Shown: positions 26,182 to 34,476 of the stretch, piece by piece | Layout of the letters: every line of letters starts with the position of its first letter | Position numbering within the stretch: position 1 is the stretch's first letter | Source: JAYZDF01 sp036337945 | GTDB lineage: Bacteria > Myxococcota > Kuafuiibacteriia > Kuafuiibacteriales > Kuafuiibacteriaceae | Length of the DNA stretch: 64,000 nt | NCBI GenBank assembly: GCA_036337945.1 | Contig: JAYZDF010000029.1 | Location: 1-64,000, forward strand | Direction of reading: 5' to 3' | The notes under the pieces: generated by a model | Databases searched by the model: none | Seen by the model: only the letters and a program-made list of their open reading frames with translations | Told to the model about the DNA's origin: nothing | Program-made: the position numbers and the translations under genes

Positions 26182-27642
26182 TTAGAGGTAGTTTTCTAAC
26201 TCCTTCTTGTATTTGTTCATTACTCTCCTGAAATTCGAGCGGTCCAGACCGGCCTTGCGAGCAGCCTCAGAGATATTCCCCCCTGCCCCCCTCAATAAAC
26301 CACTGACATATTCTAATTCGAAACGTCGAACTGCTTTCTTTTTAGCGTCTGCAAAATTCAGCCCCAAATCAACTCCATGGCCAGAAGGAGGCGGCGGCGG
26401 GATTGACATCGCGACGGAGTTTCCTGTTTGTTCACGGAATGACGTGGACAAGTCTTGCAGTTTCACAGAAGAGCCTTTCGCGAGAACAACAGCGGCCTCA
26501 ATGACATTTTCAAGCTCGCGAACATTACCAGGCCAATCGTATTCAACAAATGCAGTCATGACCTCGGATTCAAAGTCATGTAGTTCCTTTGAAGACCGTT
26601 CACTATATTTGGCGAGAAAATGCTTCGCTAACAGAGGAATATCTGACTTCCTCTTTCTCAATGGAGGCAACTGTAGAGGTATGACATTTAGTCGGTAATA
26701 CAGGTCATTTCTAAAAGAGCCATCTTCCACAGACGACAATAAATCAACATTTGTTGCAGCAATCACTCGCACATCAACTTTCCGTGGAGCGCTCTCTCCT
26801 ACTCTGGTAATTTCTGCTTCTTGCAAAACGCGAAGTAAGCGAATCTGGGCCGATGACGTCATCTCGCCGATTTCGTCCAGAAATATGGTGCCGCCGTTAG
26901 CTGCTTCGAAATGTCCTATTCGAGTTTGATTCGCACCCGTAAAAGCGCCCTTCACATGACCAAAGAGTTCAGACTCCAATAGCGCCTCGGGAATAGCGCC
27001 ACAATGAACAGGAATCATTGGCCCTTCATTCCGCTGACTTCTTCGATGTATTGCCCGAGCGATGAGTTCTTTACCTGTTCCTGATTCTCCTTGAATCAGA
27101 ACAGATGCGTCAGAAGGTGCAACGCTCTCAATAATATCAAAAACCTGGTTCATTGCTGACGAACGACCTATGAGGTCTTCGAACTTTTCAGACATTGCAA
27201 CGTGGCGTTCTAAGAAGTCATTTCGAAGACGAAGATTGTAGCGGTCAAGCGAGTTACGAACCGAGTTTTCTACATAGGCGTCGCTTTCGAAAGGACGTTT
27301 GAGCCAGGTGAAAGGAGGTTTACGAGACGAAGTGCCACCACCATCTAGCGAAGATGAGAGCATAATAACTTCGGCTTGAGGTGACACTTCATCAAAATAT
27401 CGACACAACATCTGACCGTTCATCGATTCTAAATCCTCGGAAAATATGGCCAACTGAAAATCACTCGCTGCAGCTCTTCCTATCGCCTCCGAAGCGCTTT
27501 GGCATTTCACAGCATCGCAATTAGCCTTTTCAACAATCTCTGTGAGCCGGTTCAATTCCGTCAAATCATTACTGACAATTAGAGCGCGGTGTTTTTTCGC
27601 GACTGCATTCACGAAAAACGAGGGACGCGGAGCATTAGACAC
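26182..27642 (-). CDS. Sigma-54-dependent activator with a degenerate receiver domain
   Basis: 486 residues. Residues about 15-130 look like a response-regulator receiver, but the acidic pair is replaced by Ser-Asn (LIVSNDL), the phospho-acceptor position in LAIFSEDLESMNG is Ser, and the lysine before the conserved Pro is Arg (LKRPF). Phosphorylation is therefore unlikely. The AAA+ domain is intact: GESGTGKELIARAIH, GAFTGA for sigma-54 contact and FLDEIGEM. A Fis-type helix-turn-helix ends the protein (NISEAARKAGLDRSNFRRV). Start is a GTG with a strong GGAGGAGG site lying inside the end of the sensor kinase gene (8-base overlap), so the two are coupled. Target promoters are unknown. Confidence 0.93.
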   Translation of the reverse strand: MSNAPRPSFFVNAVAKKHRALIVSNDLTELNRLTEIVEKANCDAVKCQSASEAIGRAAASDFQLAIFSEDLESMNGQMLCRYFDEVSPQAEVIMLSSSLDGGGTSSRKPPFTWLKRPFESDAYVENSVRNSLDRYNLRLRNDFLERHVAMSEKFEDLIGRSSAMNQVFDIIESVAPSDASVLIQGESGTGKELIARAIHRRSQRNEGPMIPVHCGAIPEALLESELFGHVKGAFTGANQTRIGHFEAANGGTIFLDEIGEMTSSAQIRLLRVLQEAEITRVGESAPRKVDVRVIAATNVDLLSSVEDGSFRNDLYYRLNVIPLQLPPLRKRKSDIPLLAKHFLAKYSERSSKELHDFESEVMTAFVEYDWPGNVRELENVIEAAVVLAKGSSVKLQDLSTSFREQTGNSVAMSIPPPPPSGHGVDLGLNFADAKKKAVRRFELEYVSGLLRGAGGNISEAARKAGLDRSNFRRVMNKYKKELENYL

Positions 27643-29278
27643 GGGCCTCCTCCAGATCAGCTAAGCGGAACTTACCGGTTGCCTCGCCAACTGGAAGTTC
27701 GATTATGAAACGAGTTCCCTCTCCGACTTCTGACTCTACCGATATCTTCCCTCGATGCTTCGTCACAATCTGATGGCAAATCGACAATCCTAGACCACTC
27801 CCTAATTTATTCTCACTTTTGGTCGTAAAGAATGGTTCAAACAAATGTCTTAGATTCTGTTTACTGATTCCTGAACCATTATCCTGAATTATGACCGTAA
27901 CAAACGAGCGGTTCGTCTCGTCATTTTTCGAACCCTCACGAATCTTGATTTGAATAAGTCCCTCTGATTTCGGAAGCGAGTGATATGCGTTTTGTAATAA
28001 ATTGCGAAAAAGTTGATGGAGGAGCGCAACATCACCCCGTATGGGAGTGAGATTCTCATCGATCTCACAATCTATCTGTGCAGTGGTGCCATAATCGCGA
28101 ATAAAAATACGAACGACTTCTTCTACGATTTCATCCACCTGAATAGATTCTTTGTGAAGTTTCGCAGAACCATGAACGAAAGAACGAAGAGAATCGATAA
28201 TGCGGCGACATCGATCAGCACTCACCTCAATGTCATGCAGCACCTCAAGACCATCGTCGTTATCTACCAACTCTTCACGAAGTGATTCCGTCAGGAGCTT
28301 GATCGATGCCAGCGGGGAATTGACCTCGTGAGCCACTCCACCGACAAACAAGCCTAAAGAAGCAAGCTTCTCGCTTTGGTGTAATTTCGCCTCTAGTTCT
28401 CTTTCCTCGGTAACATCGCGGTAATAACAGACGAAACTGTCTTTCTCGACATACCTTTCATCGGGATCACTGATAGGCATCGGATATGACCAAACATGAA
28501 GCATTCTGTTATGTCTGGCTTCAATATCTACACCCCGCGCAGAGCTATCTCCCTGCGTCATTGGGCACTTTTCACATGGTTCAGAAGTTCCCGCGACTAA
28601 CTCAAAGCATTTCTTGCCGGGAACCTGACTTACAGGAAGTTGCGAATGATCTGCATAAGCCAAGTTGGCCCGAAGCACCTCGTGTTCGGAGGAAATAATC
28701 GCTACAGGATCAACAATGGCATCAAAGGTTCTTTCCCAGACGACCTTCGCATTGAGTAATTGTTGCGTTCGATGGGCGATCTTTGCGTCCACCGAGTGAC
28801 TCATGTTTTCTAGTTGCTGAGCCTGGGAATGAGCTAATTTGCGAAGTTCTATGTTTTCGCGACGTAATTCAAAACGCTGAAACGCTGCTAATAGTTGTTC
28901 GTTCAGGTCGTGCCTCGTCCAAGGCGTATTCAAAATTCCGTACGTCGGTTCGAAGGCAGACAGAGTGGGCAAGTCTGACGCGCTGCACATCAGCAGACCC
29001 TGCGTGGTCGGCCAGTCGTTATGAACGACCTCTAAAAACTCAATGCCACTCTCGTGCCCTAGGTCAAGGCCGCAAAGAACCACACCAATGCTCTGAAGCT
29101 CTAGTAGTTCTTTCGCGGTTCGAGCGGAATCTGTGACTATCATCTCGAACTTGCGCTGATTAAGATCAGATTCCAAGGATCGTAAGACCTTTTTATCTCG
29201 ATGAACAACTAGCAAGCTCGCCGCAGGTAAAGCATTCAACGACTCGAAAGGTTTGGATTTTCGTTCTAAGTTGCCCAA
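27635..29278 (-). CDS. Sensor histidine kinase with N-terminal pseudo-receiver and PAS domain
   Basis: 547 residues, no membrane segment. Order: a receiver-like domain (about 20-135) in which the acidic pair is His-Arg (LLVVHRDKK), the acceptor position is Gly (VVLCGLDLGHESG) and the Lys is Thr (NTPW); a coiled coil; a PAS domain ending in a Cys-rich EPCEKCPM; a HisKA helix with the phosphorylated His in VGGVAHEVNSPLASIKLL; and an ATPase domain (QLFRNLLQNAYHSL, LGSGLGLSICHQIV). The start at 29278 is a TTG without a clear ribosome site, so the true start may be further in. It is cotranscribed with the sigma-54 activator and probably regulates it. Confidence 0.92.
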   Translation of the reverse strand: MGNLERKSKPFESLNALPAASLLVVHRDKKVLRSLESDLNQRKFEMIVTDSARTAKELLELQSIGVVLCGLDLGHESGIEFLEVVHNDWPTTQGLLMCSASDLPTLSAFEPTYGILNTPWTRHDLNEQLLAAFQRFELRRENIELRKLAHSQAQQLENMSHSVDAKIAHRTQQLLNAKVVWERTFDAIVDPVAIISSEHEVLRANLAYADHSQLPVSQVPGKKCFELVAGTSEPCEKCPMTQGDSSARGVDIEARHNRMLHVWSYPMPISDPDERYVEKDSFVCYYRDVTEERELEAKLHQSEKLASLGLFVGGVAHEVNSPLASIKLLTESLREELVDNDDGLEVLHDIEVSADRCRRIIDSLRSFVHGSAKLHKESIQVDEIVEEVVRIFIRDYGTTAQIDCEIDENLTPIRGDVALLHQLFRNLLQNAYHSLPKSEGLIQIKIREGSKNDETNRSFVTVIIQDNGSGISKQNLRHLFEPFFTTKSENKLGSGLGLSICHQIVTKHRGKISVESEVGEGTRFIIELPVGEATGKFRLADLEEARV

Positions 29279-29369
29279 GCGGGTCTAAATGTACCCACCC
29301 AAGAGATTTTTCGCACCCCCTAGGTTAACTCCTCTCCGACAACTCACACATGCCCCATGCCGGACAAAT

Positions 29370-30398
29370 ATGGTAGTTGAACAGTTGATGCGGAGGAGCG
29401 GGACAGCGTTAACGGTCGCATATACGTGGCTTACTACATGCTTCATTGCCACCCACAGCTTCGCTTATGGTGTTCCGGACAGCGCAGGGAAACCCAACAC
29501 TCAAGAGCGGATTTTACTCGTGCTCACTAACCAAATTAGACAATCACCGCACGACTGGCCAGATTGGGATACCAGCTTATCCCCGGACACCTCTCTTGTT
29601 CCTCTCACTGAACAATCTAACCTGTTCGACGCTGCGAGGTATCACGCAGATGATATGGCCGACCATAACCATTTCGCTCACGAAAGCTCCGACGGGACTC
29701 CATTTTCCTCGAGAATCCAAAGGTACTTCCAAGGCGCGTCGGGTGAAAACATCTACAAGAGCACAAATATAGACCCCTACGCAGCAATGACAGCGTGGAT
29801 GAACTCAGAAGGTCACCGCATCAATATTCTACGACCTGAATGGCGTCTACTCGGGACGGGCTATGCGCTAGAGGGCCGTTTTCATTATTACGTCCAAAAT
29901 TTTGGTCGCTCGGGAGGCATGACTACGCCACTCATTCCCGCCGCCGTCGCTTACTCCCTCGACTCAGGTACAATTCGAGTTCTTGCTAATTATTACGACG
30001 AAACCAAAAATGACCCTGTAAAATTAGAGGTCAGCGTGGGAGCTCGCTGTATTGAGCTTACGAACGCTACTGGCGCAAAAGGCAACCGTACGTACCAGAG
30101 CGACCAGACAACGCCTAATACCTGTGCGGAAGTGGTATTTCACGCGACAAGCGCGAGCGGAGCAATTTTTCGATATCCATCGTCTGGCGCACTACTGGTC
30201 GGCAATGATTGCGATAAAGAGTTTCAAGTCACTGCTCCGGCTGCGGATGCTTGTCTCACTTCCGCCAGCGGTTCCTCTGCGACTTACATTGATGCAGAAG
30301 CCGGAGGTTGCCGAAATTTCGCAGCAGACCTAACCAGGCTAGACACCTTTCTGGTAATTCTTGGACCGCTTATTTTGATTCGACGTCGCCGGCGCTAA
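29370..30398 (+). CDS. Secreted CAP/SCP-domain protein with Cys + membrane segment + Arg tail
   Basis: The frame is open from 29289, but the ATG at 29370 better places a signal peptide (RSGTALTVAYTWLTTCF to about HSFA). Residues after it form a CAP (SCP/PR1-like) domain: FDAARYHADDMADHNHFAHES, SGENIYKS, AAMTAWMNSEGHRINIL and YYVQNFG, with the two His and two Glu typical of the cavity. The C-terminus is a Cys, a hydrophobic segment (DTFLVILGPLILI) and RRRRR, resembling MYXO-CTERM-type sorting tails though without the usual GC-rich box. The protein is probably exported and anchored. Its role is unknown. Confidence 0.85.
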   Translation: MVVEQLMRRSGTALTVAYTWLTTCFIATHSFAYGVPDSAGKPNTQERILLVLTNQIRQSPHDWPDWDTSLSPDTSLVPLTEQSNLFDAARYHADDMADHNHFAHESSDGTPFSSRIQRYFQGASGENIYKSTNIDPYAAMTAWMNSEGHRINILRPEWRLLGTGYALEGRFHYYVQNFGRSGGMTTPLIPAAVAYSLDSGTIRVLANYYDETKNDPVKLEVSVGARCIELTNATGAKGNRTYQSDQTTPNTCAEVVFHATSASGAIFRYPSSGALLVGNDCDKEFQVTAPAADACLTSASGSSATYIDAEAGGCRNFAADLTRLDTFLVILGPLILIRRRRR

Positions 30399-30464
30399 AC
30401 GGTTTCATTCATTGTACACTTGACCCGCTCGCTCATCTCAGCGATGCCTCGAATCGGATTCAAT

Positions 30465-31643
30465 ATGGCAAACACTGATGTAGGCGCAATCGTATTTGGA
30501 GTACTCGCAGCAGGCTTCATGCTGCTGATGATTCTGGCACTGCGAAAGGTACTCAATAAGGGCGATTCTGCGAAGGCTATAGATGCAGAGTCATCTTCAC
30601 CCGCTATAGAGGATGGCCTGAGTGAGGAAGAATCTACAGACGAAATAGAGCAAGACGACGAGCCCTCTTTGGAAGCTGCAAAGCCCCAGCTCGAAGAACA
30701 TACTGAGACGGATGCAGAAGAAACGTTAGAGTCTTCGCAAGAAGCAATGAATCGCGGTCTTGAAAAGACGCGTAAGGGCTTCATGAGTCGGCTCAAAGGC
30801 GCATTATTTGGCGGTAAAGCCATCGATGACGACCTTATTGATGAACTTGAAGAAATTCTCGTGACCTCAGATCTTGGGATTCACACGACCCAGAAGCTAC
30901 TAGAGGGTGTACGTAACGAGCTCTCAAAGGCCGAACTCGCCGATGCCGACCTTATCCAAAATCACCTAAAGGAGAAAATACGCGAAATATTGGGTGAAAA
31001 AGCTCCTGAATTTAAGCATTCCGACGGCCCAACGGTCGTCATGGTGATCGGTGTCAATGGCGTAGGTAAAACAACCACGATTGGGAAAGTTGCGGCCCGT
31101 ATGAATCGTGGTGGGTCAAAACTCATCCTTGCCGCCGGAGATACGTTTCGAGCGGCAGCCGTTGAGCAACTCGGTATATGGGCAGAAAGAAGTAATTCAA
31201 AGCTTGTACGTGGCCCAGATAATTCGGATCCAAGTGCTGTGATGTTCGAGGCCGTTCAAGCCGCGCAAGCAGACAAAGTTGACTATTGTATCGCAGACAC
31301 CGCTGGCCGGCTCCACACGAAGATTAACTTGATGGAAGAACTCAAGAAGGTGCGTCGTGTCATGGGGAAAGCGATGGACGGTGCTCCCCACGAGACGATT
31401 CTCGTCATTGATGCGACCACCGGGCAAAACGGGATCGCACAGGCCAAAAAGTTCTCAGAAGCGGTGCCCATCGACTCGATTGCACTGACAAAACTCGATG
31501 GGACAGCTAAGGGCGGAGTCGTCGTCGCCATCTGCGACGCCCTTGGGATTCCAGTCCGCTATGTTGGCGTAGGTGAAGGCATCGACGACCTTCGTGACTT
31601 CGACCCAGATGAATTCGTCAATGCGCTTTTCTCTAACGAATAA
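30465..31643 (+). CDS. ftsY: Signal recognition particle receptor FtsY
   Basis: The SRP receptor GTPase that docks ribosome-nascent chain complexes at the membrane. The N-terminus has a membrane segment (GAIVFGVLAAGFMLLMILAL) and an acidic linker, followed by the NG domain: VIGVNGVGKTTTIGKVAARM (G1), AGDTFRAAAVEQL, DTAGRLHTK (G3), TKLDGTAKGG (G4) and YVGVGEGIDDL. Possible starts are TTG 30420, ATG 30444 and ATG 30465; the last is chosen because it begins just before the membrane segment. All are weak in ribosome-site quality. Confidence 0.94.
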   Translation: MANTDVGAIVFGVLAAGFMLLMILALRKVLNKGDSAKAIDAESSSPAIEDGLSEEESTDEIEQDDEPSLEAAKPQLEEHTETDAEETLESSQEAMNRGLEKTRKGFMSRLKGALFGGKAIDDDLIDELEEILVTSDLGIHTTQKLLEGVRNELSKAELADADLIQNHLKEKIREILGEKAPEFKHSDGPTVVMVIGVNGVGKTTTIGKVAARMNRGGSKLILAAGDTFRAAAVEQLGIWAERSNSKLVRGPDNSDPSAVMFEAVQAAQADKVDYCIADTAGRLHTKINLMEELKKVRRVMGKAMDGAPHETILVIDATTGQNGIAQAKKFSEAVPIDSIALTKLDGTAKGGVVVAICDALGIPVRYVGVGEGIDDLRDFDPDEFVNALFSNE

Positions 31644-31665
31644 CCTCGATTTAATCAGACTGGCA

Positions 31666-31694
31666 TTGACGGCCCCCAAGTGACTTCGTAAAGT
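31666..31694 (+). promoter_or_regulatory. Probable sigma-70 promoter of zapA
   Basis: TTGACG at 31666-31671 and TAAAGT at 31689-31694 are spaced by 17 bases. The predicted start of transcription (about 31701) almost coincides with the zapA ATG at 31704, implying a leaderless or very short-leader mRNA. Confidence 0.5.
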
Positions 31695-31703
31695 GCGGTT
31701 GGA

Positions 31704-32096
31704 ATGGTTGGTTCTCCACAGATTAGCGAGAAAAAGAGTCGAGACAAAAGGAACGTAAAAGTTGAGCTATATGGCCAACGGTTCTCAATTCGTACAGACG
31801 ATGACGAGGAATACATTCAGAAGCTGTCGAACCACATCAATCGGAAAATGCAGGAGATACGCAACGCAACAGGCCGCGTGGAAACCAGTCAAATTGCGCT
31901 ACTCGCTCTCCTTGAAATGAGCGATACATTATTTCGAGAGCGAGCGAAGGTAGAGCAGCTGCGGGGAGAAGTAATGACAAAATCCAACACTCTGCTGCAG
32001 GCGATAGACGAAATATCTAACACTCTTGAACTTACCGAAGATGCCGCGGTAGCGGTTGCTTCAGCCGGAATTACTGGCAGAACCAATAAAAAATAG
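31704..32096 (+). CDS. zapA: Cell division protein ZapA
   Basis: 130 residues. ZapA binds and bundles FtsZ filaments at the division ring. The globular part (VKVELYGQRFSIRTDDDEEYIQ) matches the ZapA N-domain and is followed by a helical coiled coil (LLALLEMSDTLFRERAKVEQLR). The order zapA, 6S RNA, 5-formyltetrahydrofolate cyclo-ligase is the same as in E. coli, which supports the call. The C-terminal tail is Ala-rich and longer than in E. coli ZapA. Confidence 0.9.
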   Translation: MVGSPQISEKKSRDKRNVKVELYGQRFSIRTDDDEEYIQKLSNHINRKMQEIRNATGRVETSQIALLALLEMSDTLFRERAKVEQLRGEVMTKSNTLLQAIDEISNTLELTEDAAVAVASAGITGRTNKK

Positions 32097-32172
32097 CGCC
32101 AAGGATGTCTTCAGAAGCCATTGGTTTTATTGGGTAACGGCCTGTGCCTGCCAACGTTTTTTAAATCAACCA

Positions 32173-32203
32173 TTGATTCGCTTCAAAGTCGGATGCATAC
32201 TTT
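32173..32203 (+). promoter_or_regulatory. Candidate promoter of the 6S RNA
   Basis: TTGATT at 32173-32178 and TACTTT at 32198-32203 (19-base spacing) lie just before the 5' strand of the closing stem at 32208, so transcription would begin at the base of the stem. Confidence 0.45.
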
Positions 32204-32207
32204 AGGT

Positions 32208-32380
32208 CCCTGCTGGGTATCGATCACGGTCCTACATTGGGAACCGTAGAGACTTTATAGGGAGAGGTTCCTTCCGACGCCGCACGGACTACCCATGAGG
32301 TAGAGGTAGGTTGCCGGGATCACTTCGCCCACCTGCTGAGCGCAGGTTCCTCGTAGTATCAGTGCGGTACTTAGGCAGGG
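32208..32380 (+). ncRNA. ssrS: 6S RNA (regulator of sigma-70 RNA polymerase)
   Basis: A gene-free stretch of about 290 bases between zapA and the cyclo-ligase gene, exactly where 6S RNA lies in many proteobacteria. Its ends pair: CCCTGCTGGGTATCG at 32208-32222 with CGGTACTTAGGCAGGG at 32365-32380 gives about 15 pairs, including G-U pairs and one bulged A. Inside are GGAACC (32240-32245), which can pair with either of two GGTTCC copies (32266-32271, 32345-32350), and a CTACC/GGTAG hairpin. A rod of this size with a closed terminal stem fits 6S RNA, which binds RNA polymerase in stationary phase. No covariance search was possible. Confidence 0.8.
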
Positions 32381-32391
32381 GTTATTTCTTC

Positions 32392-32982
32392 ATGGCTCAA
32401 CCAGATGTCGAGAAAGCCGCATTTCGGACTCATGCTCGCAATCAACGAGTGGCCATTTCAAAAGAGCAGAGAAAGGTCGCCAGCGAGCTCGCCTGCAAAC
32501 ATCTCATGAGGTCGAACCTCTGGGCCTCAATTAGCTCGATCGCTCTATATGCGGCATATGGAAGCGAGATCGACCCCCTCCCCCTCGAACAAGAGGCGAC
32601 AAGCAGCGGTAAACGAATATTCTACCCTCGCGTGACTGGCGACAAACTTGAGTTTGCTGAGTCAAACTATAGCGATTTGACGAAGGGCTTTGCCGCAATT
32701 TTTGAGCCGACTGGGCCGCCTGTCGCATTACGCGACATTGACCTGGTAATCGTGCCCGGACTTGCTTTTGGTCCTCAAGGACAAAGGCTAGGTTCAGGTC
32801 GTGGTTTTTATGACCGAAGTCTCAATGGTGATGTTCTGACAATTGGAATGGCATTTCACCAGCAAATCAGTAGTCAAGTTCCTACTCTTCCACATGACGT
32901 GCGAATGCAAGGAATCCTCACTGACAAGGGATTCACACTTGAGCCTTCAATCAAAGCAGATAGCGGGCTACACTCCGAGTAG
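32392..32982 (+). CDS. 5-formyltetrahydrofolate cyclo-ligase
   Basis: About 196 residues. The enzyme converts 5-formyl-THF to 5,10-methenyl-THF using ATP. The start at ATG 32392 is chosen because the upstream in-frame extension to 32311 lies inside the 6S RNA. Motifs: FRTHARNQRVAISKEQR at the N-terminus, IALYAAYGSEIDPLPL, IDLVIVPGLAFGPQGQRLGSGRGFYDR (split here by length, the last part being the family signature) and a terminal substrate region. Its place after 6S RNA matches E. coli ygfA, where the gene can be cotranscribed with the RNA. Confidence 0.9.
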   Translation: MAQPDVEKAAFRTHARNQRVAISKEQRKVASELACKHLMRSNLWASISSIALYAAYGSEIDPLPLEQEATSSGKRIFYPRVTGDKLEFAESNYSDLTKGFAAIFEPTGPPVALRDIDLVIVPGLAFGPQGQRLGSGRGFYDRSLNGDVLTIGMAFHQQISSQVPTLPHDVRMQGILTDKGFTLEPSIKADSGLHSE

Positions 32983-32991
32983 CCGGGATAA

Positions 32992-34464
32992 ATGATGCAG
33001 TCACTCAGTCATGAAAATGGGAAAGAATCCGCGATAACTCTTATTGGCGTAGCCCCTGAATCGAAAAACATGAGTCGACTCAGTGATCAGTTAGACGCAC
33101 AGGCATTTCTCCCTGATCACGCCTCACTTCTTGCCGCTTGCAATAACAGCTCAAAGCCCATCGTGATGGTGCTCCCGGCCCACAAGCCTTGGCTTATCCT
33201 GAAAGCCGCAAGGCATCCCAACGTTTTGCGTCTTGTCGTTTTTTACACCCACCAATCCAGCCCATCACGAATCAAACAAGCCCTTACCCGAGCCGCCTTC
33301 GCCCTCGTCGACCAGACTATCGTTTGGAGCATCGACGAGATCACCTCGGCCGTTAGATCTGGCGCGGACCCTGATCGGATTATTTCCGCGCAACAAACAA
33401 ACATTGTAGCGCATATACTCGACGAACAGCCCAGGCGTGCTCAGTCTGAAGCCGCCGCAAGCTTTGGTCTCGACGTCGCTGAAATGACTGGCACCATCCG
33501 ATTACTCGAAAAGCTTTCCCCAGACAAAGGTGTAAACGTCATCAATTATCACCGAATCCTTCCTCCCGACGAACACCGAAGATACACGCGACCGCAGCAA
33601 GCCCTAGCCTCTCCCATATTCGAAATCCAACTCGAAGAATTCGCTAATAGGGATGGTTTCGTCGACCTTGAAAATGTCAGAGATCGAAGCGCCGAGGGCA
33701 GCACAGGAATAACATTCGATGATGGTTACGAAGATAACTTTCGTGTCGCATTACCAGCGCTAAAAAAATGGTCTGTTCCAGCCTGGATTTTCGTCGTAAC
33801 AGGCCAAGTCGGTAACGCTAACTCGTTATGGTGGGATTACATAGGAGACGCACTTTTCGCGCTATGGGAGCAGAAGTCTGCGGAGCTCGAGCACCCGTCT
33901 CTACCCATACAATGTGGAGAGCTTTTGAAAACGCGTTCGACCTTACAGGCCCGCAGACTCATTTCCGAAATTCTAACTGAACTTAACGCCACAAACGAGC
34001 ACACCAGAAAAGACGTTTCAGATGTTTTGCGAAAGCTGTCAGGCCACAGCGAGCAGTCCACGATGCTCTCGTGGGAACAGGTTAAGGAGATGCACGCCTC
34101 TGGGATTCAGTTCGGGTCACATACGAGAAATCACGTCTGCCTCGACGAACTTTCCAGCAAAACGGCGAAGGAAGAAGTCCGAAGTGGGCAAGAAGACCTT
34201 GAGAAAGTTTTAGGGGACCGTGCCAAAAAGAGCGTTGCCTTACCACGTGGAAAACTCGGGCCTTTCACCGAAGAGACACTAAGGGAAGAAGGTTTCGAAT
34301 CAGTGATGACAACAATTGCAGGTGTAAATAGAAGCTCTGATAAATCACTGTTCGTTCTAAGGCGTGATGGAAAAATGCTCACTCTGCGCGGACGTCATCA
34401 TCCTGCAAAAATGCGACTTGAATTATCTGGATGGCTCGACCGTGCGCGGCAACTGCTTCGCTAG
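32992..34464 (+). CDS. Polysaccharide deacetylase with an unrecognised N-terminal half
   Basis: 490 residues. From about residue 180 the NodB-type deacetylase fold is visible: VNVINYHRILPP, the metal/catalytic TFDDGYEDN near 243, FGSHTRNHVCLDELS near 371, and SVALPRGKLG. It would remove acetyl (or formyl) groups from a surface polysaccharide or lipid-linked sugar. Residues 1-175 have alternating strands and helices (KPIVMVLPAHKPWLILKAA, ALVDQTIVWSIDEI) that recall a reduced glycosyltransferase or Rossmann-like domain, not identified. No signal peptide is seen. It starts 10 bases after the cyclo-ligase stop and may be cotranscribed. Confidence 0.8.
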   Translation: MMQSLSHENGKESAITLIGVAPESKNMSRLSDQLDAQAFLPDHASLLAACNNSSKPIVMVLPAHKPWLILKAARHPNVLRLVVFYTHQSSPSRIKQALTRAAFALVDQTIVWSIDEITSAVRSGADPDRIISAQQTNIVAHILDEQPRRAQSEAAASFGLDVAEMTGTIRLLEKLSPDKGVNVINYHRILPPDEHRRYTRPQQALASPIFEIQLEEFANRDGFVDLENVRDRSAEGSTGITFDDGYEDNFRVALPALKKWSVPAWIFVVTGQVGNANSLWWDYIGDALFALWEQKSAELEHPSLPIQCGELLKTRSTLQARRLISEILTELNATNEHTRKDVSDVLRKLSGHSEQSTMLSWEQVKEMHASGIQFGSHTRNHVCLDELSSKTAKEEVRSGQEDLEKVLGDRAKKSVALPRGKLGPFTEETLREEGFESVMTTIAGVNRSSDKSLFVLRRDGKMLTLRGRHHPAKMRLELSGWLDRARQLLR

Positions 34465-34476
34465 GATACTGTTCGT

